This document shows, in pieces, positions 58,582 through 64,000 of a stretch of 64,000 nt of DNA. A model generated the notes under the pieces. It ran no database searches. It was given only the letters and a program-made list of their open reading frames with translations, and was not told the DNA's origin. Position numbers and translations under genes: made by a program. The number at the start of each line of letters is the position of its first letter. Position 1 is the first letter of the stretch. Source of the DNA: Ardenticatenaceae bacterium. GTDB lineage: Bacteria > Chloroflexota > Anaerolineae > Promineifilales > Promineifilaceae. The DNA lies in contig JACKBN010000013.1 of the NCBI GenBank assembly GCA_020634565.1, positions 103,733 through 167,732 of the forward strand, written 5' to 3'.

Positions 58582-59826
58582 TTAATCGGGCAAGTTTGCC
58601 AGCTGTTTCTCTAAAAATCGTCGTTCGGGTTCCTGCTGGGTCAGGGCAATGGCTCGCTGGTAGGCTTCTCGCGCTACGGCCGTTCTGCCCAGCCGTCGGC
58701 ACAGGTCTGCCTTTGCCGCGTGAGCCAGATGATAGTCAGCCAGATCGCCGCGTGCCAGAATGGCATCAACTAGCGCCAACCCCGCGGACAGGTTATCGTG
58801 CATAGCCACCGCCACTGCCCGGTTTATCTCGACGATGGGGGATGAAGTAGCCTCTAACAACATATCGTACAGGCTTACAATCTGTGCCCAATCCGTGGCC
58901 GCAAAATTCGGCGCTGTGGCGTGCAGGGCAGCGATTGCCGCCTGAACCGCATACGGACCAAACCATTCCCCCGCCAACGCTTGCTGCACCAGAATCACAC
59001 CCTCCTCAATCTGGGTCTGGTTCCAAAGTGACCGATCTTGATCTTCCAGCAGGATGAGATCCCCTTCTGGAGATGTGCGAGCAGCGCGACGAGACTCATG
59101 CAGCAGCATAAGGGCCAATAGCCCCACAGCCTCTGGCTCCGGCAGCAAATCTACCAGCAGGCGGCCCAGACGGATGGCTTCACCAGAAAGATCAGGCCGA
59201 ATCAAGTTTTCGCCGGCCGAGGCAGCATATCCTTCATTAAACACCAGATAGATAACCTGAAGCACTGCATCCAAACGCCCGGGCAGTTCTTCCGGCAAGG
59301 GCACCTCATAAGGAATCTGCGCCTCACGAATTTTGGCTTTGGCACGCACAATGCGCTGGGCCAATGTGGCGGGCGTGGTGAGGAAGGCGCTGGCAATCGC
59401 CTCTGTCGTCAGGCCACAAATTTCGCGCAGGGTCAGAGCAACACGCGCCTCCGATGACAACGCCGGATGGCAGCAGGTGAAGATTAGGCGCAGGCGATCA
59501 TCCGGGATGTCCTCATCAATTTGATGGATAAAACTTTCTGGGTGGTTATCCAGTTCTTCGGCTAATATGCCCAATGATTCATCAAAACGCGCACGTCGGC
59601 GTAAGGTATCGATGGCTTTAAAACGGCCAGTGGACACAAGCCAGGGTCGCGGGTTGGCGGGGATGCCGTCGCGGGGCCACTGCTCCATTGCCACGCGGAA
59701 GGCTTCGTGCAGGGCATCTTCAGCCAGGTCAAAATCGCCCAGCAAACGCACCAGAGTGGCAAAAATGCGGCGCGACTCGGTGCGATAAATCGCTTCTATC
59801 TGTTCGCGTATCTGTTCAGATGCCAT
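58582..59826 (-). CDS. ECF RNA polymerase sigma factor, ECF42 group
   Basis: ATG 59826 gives 414 residues. The first 180 hold sigma region 2 (IFATLVRLLGDFDLAEDALHE, FRVAMEQWP) and region 4 (LTLREICGLTTEAIASAFL). The C-terminal 230 residues form the helical/TPR-like extension of the ECF42 (DUF6596) group: LIYLVFNEGYAAS-like block near 205 (YLVFNEGYAASAGENLIR), EAVGLLALMLLHESRRAAR, LYDMLLEATSSPIVEINRAVA, YHLAHAAKADLCRRLGR. ECF42 factors are usually encoded with DGPF proteins and without an anti-sigma factor; the extension is thought to control activity. Two matching promoters lie downstream. Confidence 0.93.
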   Translation of the reverse strand: MASEQIREQIEAIYRTESRRIFATLVRLLGDFDLAEDALHEAFRVAMEQWPRDGIPANPRPWLVSTGRFKAIDTLRRRARFDESLGILAEELDNHPESFIHQIDEDIPDDRLRLIFTCCHPALSSEARVALTLREICGLTTEAIASAFLTTPATLAQRIVRAKAKIREAQIPYEVPLPEELPGRLDAVLQVIYLVFNEGYAASAGENLIRPDLSGEAIRLGRLLVDLLPEPEAVGLLALMLLHESRRAARTSPEGDLILLEDQDRSLWNQTQIEEGVILVQQALAGEWFGPYAVQAAIAALHATAPNFAATDWAQIVSLYDMLLEATSSPIVEINRAVAVAMHDNLSAGLALVDAILARGDLADYHLAHAAKADLCRRLGRTAVAREAYQRAIALTQQEPERRFLEKQLANLPD

Positions 59827-59831
59827 GAGGT

Positions 59832-61055
59832 TTAGGCTTGGGTTTGATGAAGTAAACGGCCGTTTCGTCTCCTCCGCACCACAATGGCCACCACCATACT
59901 CAGCGCCACCAGGAGGGAAACCAGCGTGGCCCAGGCCAGTGGCAGGTCTACACCGCCCAGCGAGACGACGCGGCTGTCCAGGCGCACCATTTCCAGCAGC
60001 GTCCGGCCAATGGCGTACATGATGAGGTAAACGGCCGTCATCTCCCCCGCCAGCAGTTTTTCCCGACGTCGCCACAACCAAATGAGCAAGCCAAAGGTGA
60101 GGAAGTTCCACAGCGATTCGTACAAAAAAGCGGGGTGAAAATAACTAAAATCGGCAAACGAGGGCAGCCGATTGACCGGATCGATGTAGACGGCCCAGGG
60201 GAGGTTGGTGGGACGGCCGTATAGCTCTTGATTCATGAAGTTGCCCCAACGACCAAACGTCTGCCCAATGGCTACACCGACCACCGACATGTCGGCCCAG
60301 GGCAACAGCGGCAGCCGGTTGCGCCAGGTGAAGTAGAGCAAACCCAACGCGCCACCCGCCAGCCCACCATAAATGCCCAACCCACCGTTGCGCAAGTTAA
60401 ACAACATCTGTGGATTGCGGAAGTAATCGGCAGGCGACTCAATGCCCAAGGCCGCCATACTGGGCGAAGGAGTGAGCACATGGTAAAGGCGCGCGCCAAT
60501 CAGGCCCAAAATCAGGATGATGATGATGCCGTTCCAAACATAGTCAGGGTTCCAAATGCGCCACGGCGCACCTTCCAACCAGGTGGCCTCAATCTCTGGC
60601 ATGGTGACTAGCGCTGTTTTTAGCGCCTCACGCTCCTCGCCCGACAGCCGGATGTTTCGCGGATCGGTGCCCCAAAGCAGCAGGAGGTCGCCTACGGTAA
60701 CCATGTTCTGTTTTTGCAGTTTGGCTTGCAGCGTTTCCGAGAGGGAAACGGCCGTTACCGGCAGCACGCGCACCGCCTCAGGCACAGTCGCCAAGAAAGT
60801 TTGCCGCCAGCGCTCCCAGGAGAGGCGGGATACGATGATGGCCCCCAAGGCAATCCCGGCCACGATAATGATGCCATACCAGTAAACGGGCAAGCCAAAG
60901 ATGGAAACGGCCGTTGCCGACGGCATCTGGTCTGTCCATAAATGGTAACCAAAAAGCATCGCCAACGCGACAGACCAGACTACAATAGCGATCCAGTAAA
61001 ACTCGATTTTAGGGCGACGCAGCAGCTTCGACCCCTCCCCCTCTAAACTACTCAT
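59832..61055 (-). CDS. lgt: Prolipoprotein diacylglyceryl transferase with an inserted domain
   Basis: The 407-residue protein has the Lgt signature FGRWGNFMNQELYGRPT (267-283), NLRNGGLGIYGGLAGG (220-235) and HPAFLYESLWNF near 310. It moves a diacylglyceryl group from phosphatidylglycerol to the lipobox Cys, which the several lipoproteins in this window need. It is about 120 residues longer than usual: an insert at 83-165 between two membrane helices contains SETLQAKLQKQNMVTVGDLL and RLSGEEREALKTALV, which resembles a helix-hairpin-helix/alpha-CTD-like fold. The start overlaps pgsA by eight bases. Confidence 0.93.
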   Translation of the reverse strand: MSSLEGEGSKLLRRPKIEFYWIAIVVWSVALAMLFGYHLWTDQMPSATAVSIFGLPVYWYGIIIVAGIALGAIIVSRLSWERWRQTFLATVPEAVRVLPVTAVSLSETLQAKLQKQNMVTVGDLLLLWGTDPRNIRLSGEEREALKTALVTMPEIEATWLEGAPWRIWNPDYVWNGIIIILILGLIGARLYHVLTPSPSMAALGIESPADYFRNPQMLFNLRNGGLGIYGGLAGGALGLLYFTWRNRLPLLPWADMSVVGVAIGQTFGRWGNFMNQELYGRPTNLPWAVYIDPVNRLPSFADFSYFHPAFLYESLWNFLTFGLLIWLWRRREKLLAGEMTAVYLIMYAIGRTLLEMVRLDSRVVSLGGVDLPLAWATLVSLLVALSMVVAIVVRRRRNGRLLHQTQA

Positions 61056-61698
61056 TGCGAACAGGCGCCTCGTCTGCGGCAGCGTACGCTTGCTGCCAAA
61101 CTGTGTACATCCGCTGGCCCACGGTGATGTACGTGGCCACAGCCAAAATAATAAGCGCCACATCGGGCAAATTAAAAAAGAGCAGCGTGATCATGACAAA
61201 ATACCGCTCGACGCGGCTGGCAATGCCCACTTTACAGGTGTAGCCCAGCGCTTCGGCCCGGGCACGCGCATAGCTCACCATGATCGATCCGGTAATTGCC
61301 AGATAGGCGATACCCAGCATGAGCGCGTTTTCCTGGTTCATGTAAAACAAGATGAAGCCGCCAAACAAAATAATTTCGGCCAATCGATCCAGCGTTGAAT
61401 CCAGAAATGCGCCAAAGCCGCCCTGTTTGCGGCCTAATTTGCGGGCCAGCGCGCCATCAAACGCGTCTAGCGGCGCAATAAAAAACATGGTGACCGCAGC
61501 CCAAGTCATATGCCCTTGGGAAATAAGCCAGGCAAACAAAAAATGGGACAACATGCCAGCAACGGTCAGCGCATCCGGAGAAAAGCGGTAGCGCGCCAAA
61601 TGCTCAACGATGGGGTCGATGATAAATTTTGTATTGGCCCGCATGTGGTCAGTTAACGTTTTGCGTTCATTAACAGGAGGGATTGTTTTGGTATCCAT
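61048..61698 (-). CDS. CDP-alcohol phosphatidyltransferase, PgsA/PIS-like
   Basis: The 216-residue membrane enzyme has the motif DAFDGALARKLGRKQGGFGA plus FLDSTLDRLAE (DG-x2-AR-x8-G-x3-D-x3-D), with about six membrane helices. It joins a CDP-lipid to an alcohol phosphate such as glycerol-3-phosphate or inositol phosphate. Its position before lgt favours phosphatidylglycerophosphate synthesis, because Lgt consumes phosphatidylglycerol. The archaetidylinositol/PIS-like spacing means inositol phosphate cannot be excluded. It is the first gene of a pgsA-lgt-sigma run. Confidence 0.85.
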   Translation of the reverse strand: MDTKTIPPVNERKTLTDHMRANTKFIIDPIVEHLARYRFSPDALTVAGMLSHFLFAWLISQGHMTWAAVTMFFIAPLDAFDGALARKLGRKQGGFGAFLDSTLDRLAEIILFGGFILFYMNQENALMLGIAYLAITGSIMVSYARARAEALGYTCKVGIASRVERYFVMITLLFFNLPDVALIILAVATYITVGQRMYTVWQQAYAAADEAPVRNE

Positions 61699-61885
61699 AG
61701 GGTTTTATCGTCCAATCAGCCGGGACGTCTTCCTTCATTTTATTGTGGCCGTGCCCAAGGCAAACAAAAACGCGTCATTAGCCTGGACATCGGCAAAGGA
61801 ACGGCTTCACTACCTGCTTAAATTCCCGCTCCCTGGCGGATGCTATCTAAACTGGTAACGGCTGTCAAGCAGTGGCGCCTCTTTC
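61699..61885. other. Intergenic region, no recognised element
   Basis: This 187-base spacer separates two minus-strand genes and should carry the promoter of the pgsA-lgt-sigma run. No repeat or clear promoter was recognised. Confidence 0.4.
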
Positions 61886-63142
61886 TTACCAACCATCCAG
61901 CCGCATGCCCAACCACGGCACCTGCATCTCGGCGTGGGTCATGCCACCATGTCGCCCAATCATTCGGTGCGCTTTGGGGCGTTCGGCCTCGCTAAACAGA
62001 GTGTACCCTCCCCGCATGATGGCTACAACATCACCGAACCGATCGGCAACATTGGTGGCAAACGGTTCTGGCCCAAACAGCCCAGCGGCCAGTGCATCCT
62101 GGCTGGCAACGGCCGTCATTGCGTGCCCCAACTTTGTATTGATGTAGTCGATGGCTGCCTCGTGGCAACCATGCTTGGTATACAGATACACCACACGCGG
62201 CTCACCCGTGGGCCGCATAAACAGCATCTTTTCTAATTCTGGATGGTCTGACAAGAAGATTTGGTGCGACAGCGGCGTCAGCTCCTGTCCATGGTCGGCC
62301 ACAATGAAGAAGGCGGTATCCTGCCGAGCAGCGTCCGTCAGGGCATCCAGAAACTCAGTTTGTAGCTGGTAGAAAATGGCGCGCACCTCGGCGGTAACGG
62401 CCGTTCCCTGCCAGGTGTGGTAATGACTCAGCGAATCAATGGTGGGCCAATAAGCATTGATAAACAGCGGCTCACCAGCGCGCTTATGCAACAATTCGCG
62501 CATTTGCACCATCATGTCGGCAAAGGTAATCACTCCAAAAGATTCCTTAACACCTCGCCCGTGCATCTGGCTCAACACCGAATCCACAATTTCATACCCC
62601 TTGAAGGCAAAGGTGGGAATGCCCGCTGCGGCCAACTGCTCCCCTACGCCCGGCTGCTGTAAAAAAGTCTTTGGGTCCAATCCGGCATCCACCAAGGCAT
62701 CCCGCGCCCGTATGAAAAGGGGCGAAAAGTCGAGCATACCCGCCGAAACTGCATACTCAGGAAAGAACAGGCGCAAGCCCACCAGCCCGTGCTGCGCCGG
62801 GGCGGAGCCAGTCCACAGGCTGCTCAGCGCGGCTACCGTTGTTGAGGGGAAAATGGAGGTCAGCTGTTTGGTAATAGTGGCTTTGTGGGAAACGGCCGTT
62901 ACCAACTCCTGCCGCGCCTGAAACTGATTCCAGCCAAAACCGTCTAGCGTAAGCAGCACCACCCGCTTAACACGCCCTAACGATTGCCACATGTCCTCTG
63001 GCAACGCCGGTAAACCAGTCAACGTCGCGCCTAACATTTGCGCGATGGTGGCGGGCACATTGGCAATCGAGCCACCCGCATAATCCGGTAAAGTAAACTC
63101 AGTCGGTACTGGCAAATTAAGCAGATCAATATTTTTCTTCAT
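61886..63142 (-). CDS. Alkaline-phosphatase-superfamily phosphodiesterase/nucleotide pyrophosphatase
   Basis: The 418-residue protein has the metal ligands of the type I phosphodiesterase/nucleotide pyrophosphatase family: VVLLTLDGFGWNQ (Asp), SIFPSTTVAALSSLWTG with nucleophile Thr, YWPTIDSLSHYHTW (Asp and His), FFIVADHGQELT (Asp-His) and MIGRHGGMTHAEM (His) at the end. It has no signal peptide, so it is probably cytoplasmic. It should cleave a phosphodiester or phosphoanhydride with two zinc ions. The natural substrate is unknown. A GAAG motif is upstream of ATG 63142, but the Shine-Dalgarno is weak. Confidence 0.88.
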   Translation of the reverse strand: MKKNIDLLNLPVPTEFTLPDYAGGSIANVPATIAQMLGATLTGLPALPEDMWQSLGRVKRVVLLTLDGFGWNQFQARQELVTAVSHKATITKQLTSIFPSTTVAALSSLWTGSAPAQHGLVGLRLFFPEYAVSAGMLDFSPLFIRARDALVDAGLDPKTFLQQPGVGEQLAAAGIPTFAFKGYEIVDSVLSQMHGRGVKESFGVITFADMMVQMRELLHKRAGEPLFINAYWPTIDSLSHYHTWQGTAVTAEVRAIFYQLQTEFLDALTDAARQDTAFFIVADHGQELTPLSHQIFLSDHPELEKMLFMRPTGEPRVVYLYTKHGCHEAAIDYINTKLGHAMTAVASQDALAAGLFGPEPFATNVADRFGDVVAIMRGGYTLFSEAERPKAHRMIGRHGGMTHAEMQVPWLGMRLDGW

Positions 63143-63253
63143 CGAGACATGACTTCCTTTAAGATGTTAGCAATTACAAATTTACTTATAGAAAATACAG
63201 ACGGTATTCAACCAAAATGATTTTATCTCGTAGATCCTGTCCTTTTCATATTT

Positions 63254-63261
63254 GCTATAAT
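63254..63261 (+). promoter_or_regulatory. Extended -10 promoter before the AIM24-family gene
   Basis: TGCTATAAT (TGn plus TATAAT at 63256-63261) is an extended -10 element. No good -35 is seen at 17 bases, as is usual for this class. It lies 46 bases before ATG 63307, which has AAGGAGG at 63294-63300. Confidence 0.6.
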
Positions 63262-63306
63262 TTTACCCAATAAGCAAATCTCGGTATTTACACAAGGAGG
63301 TTTTAG

Positions 63307-63990
63307 ATGCGTTACGAAATAAACGGCACGACCTTACAAACCCTGGACATCTTTCTAGACAGCGGTGAATCCATCTTCACCGAATCTGGGGGAATGGCCT
63401 GGATGAAAGGAAATGTCGAAATGAGCACCAATACCCGCGGTGGCCTGCTCAAAGGCCTGGCCCGCAGCCTTTCTGGCGAATCGCTCTTTTTAACGACCTA
63501 CACCGCCAAAAGTCCTCAGAGCATGATCACCTTTACCCCAGAAGCGCCGGGTTCAATTTTACCTGTTGCTTTGGGCAATGGTGAAAGCCGCATTTGCCAA
63601 AAGGATGCCTTTATGGTCGCCGAAGATTCTGTCTCGCTGGAAATGCATTTTCGGCGCAAGCTGGGCACCGGCTTGTTTGGTGGCGAAGGGTTCATTTTGC
63701 AAAAGCTGACCGGTCCGGGCATCGCCTGGGTCGAAATTGCCGGCGAAGTGCGTGAATATACCCTGCAAGCAGGCGAAACCATGCAGGTCGATCCCGGCCA
63801 CATTGCCATGTACGAGCCTTCGGTCAATTACGATATTCAACGTGTTAAGGGTGTCAAAAATATACTCTTTGGTGGCGAAGGTCTCTTCCTGGCCTCGCTT
63901 ACCGGTCCAGGGCGCATCTGGCTGCAAAGTTTGCCACTTGCCAATCTGGCCTCCAAACTGATGCAGTACATGCCCGTCAAAACCGGCTAA
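63307..63990 (+). CDS. AIM24/TIGR00266 family protein
   Basis: The 227-residue product matches the AIM24 family: SGESIFTESGGMAWMKGNVEM, ARSLSGESLFLTTYTAKSP, GEGFILQKLTGPGIAWVEIAG (GEGF-LxxLTGPG, twice, again as GEGLFLASLTGPGRIWLQ) and PGHIAMYEP. These small beta-sandwich or double-psi-barrel-like proteins are widespread in bacteria and mitochondria; their biochemical role is not settled. It is a single gene with a strong Shine-Dalgarno and its own promoter. Confidence 0.93.
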   Translation: MRYEINGTTLQTLDIFLDSGESIFTESGGMAWMKGNVEMSTNTRGGLLKGLARSLSGESLFLTTYTAKSPQSMITFTPEAPGSILPVALGNGESRICQKDAFMVAEDSVSLEMHFRRKLGTGLFGGEGFILQKLTGPGIAWVEIAGEVREYTLQAGETMQVDPGHIAMYEPSVNYDIQRVKGVKNILFGGEGLFLASLTGPGRIWLQSLPLANLASKLMQYMPVKTG

Positions 63991-64000
63991 ATTCTTCAAG

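Larger units (their letters stand above)
1..64000. repeat. Highly iterated palindrome ACGGCCGT across the whole window
   Basis: The 8-mer ACGGCCGT, usually extended to AACGGCCGTT, was counted by eye at about 115 places, roughly one every 550 bases. Base composition predicts one or two. Examples are near 212, 515, 1811, 5691, 10095, 16020, 22198, 31430, 39331, 45806, 49663, 54574, 59860 and 62894. It lies in genes on both strands and in spacers. In genes it is read as Thr-Ala-Val, Asn-Gly-Arg or Arg-Pro depending on frame, so protein-level selection does not explain it. Near variants such as ACGGCCGC and GCGGCCGT occur but are much rarer. The nearest known analogue is HIP1 (GCGATCGC) of cyanobacteria. 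Confidence 0.95.

Noticed and set aside
1..64000. tRNA, rRNA or an insertion sequence with transposase
   Set aside because: No tRNA-like cloverleaf, rRNA segment or transposase motif was recognised on either strand by reading.

Overview
The window reads as chromosomal DNA of a free-living bacterium, most likely a member of the Chloroflexota (Anaerolineae/Ardenticatenia-like). This is an inference from style: lipoproteins with long Thr-Pro linkers, a very large DUF2723 membrane glycosyltransferase, paired OmpR/BaeS-type two-component systems, LVIVD-repeat lipoproteins and a high load of short palindromic intergenic repeats. No rRNA or tRNA gene was seen, so the placement is not proven. Base composition is moderately GC-rich.

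Layout. 1-4.3 kb: a run of plus-strand housekeeping or accessory genes (DinB-like, two APH-fold kinases, two GNAT acetyltransferases). 4.4-9.7 kb: two DUF4870 proteins, an adenosine-deaminase-family enzyme, a Thr-Pro lipoprotein, a TIGR01777 epimerase-like protein and an esterase. 9.8-15 kb: two OmpR/histidine-kinase pairs arranged back to back around a shared 240-base divergent region. 15-23.8 kb: an RCK protein with a two-helix membrane domain, a 1034-aa DUF2723 protein, a Cys/Met-metabolism PLP enzyme, two LVIVD lipoproteins and a YhhN protein. 23.8-33.5 kb: an accessory region with tandem repeats, a CcbP-like protein, a 940-aa LRR-Roc-COR GTPase with a C-terminal effector-associated-type domain, and directly upstream of it in the same operon a 1372-aa type IIG restriction-modification protein. 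33.9-39.1 kb: two family 2 glycosyltransferases, a PhnD-like lipoprotein and a membrane-anchored FlgD/CHU_C-like protein. 39.2-42.1 kb: a phospholipid operon (Psd, PssA, two DUF374-type acyltransferases). 42.2-53.6 kb: a complete mannitol-type PTS operon with a PRD regulator, IIC, IIB, IIA, an HPr-EI fusion, an unusual 586-aa dehydrogenase, a PfkB kinase and a class III fructose-bisphosphatase. 53.9-56.3 kb: an ABC-2 exporter. 56.5-61.7 kb: an ECF42-type sigma factor with two DGPF/YCII proteins, a DUF998 protein, Lgt and a CDP-alcohol phosphatidyltransferase. 61.9-64 kb: a phosphodiesterase and an AIM24-family protein.

Two signals cut across genes. First, the 8-base palindrome ACGGCCGT (most often AACGGCCGTT) occurs about 115 times by eye where one or two are expected. 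It lies in coding and non-coding DNA and in all three reading frames, so it behaves like a highly iterated palindrome. Second, many short inverted repeats that are intergenic elsewhere in the window also sit inside coding sequences (type IIG gene, DUF2723 gene, DinB 3' end), read in frame as linkers.

The most system-like new observation is the two-gene operon in which a type IIG restriction-modification gene is followed after a single base by an LRR-Roc-COR-EAD protein, a combination that suggests an anti-phage device with an NLR-like sensor or effector. The ECF42 cluster also carries two matching TGTCGA-17-CGANTA promoters that fit a small self-contained regulon.
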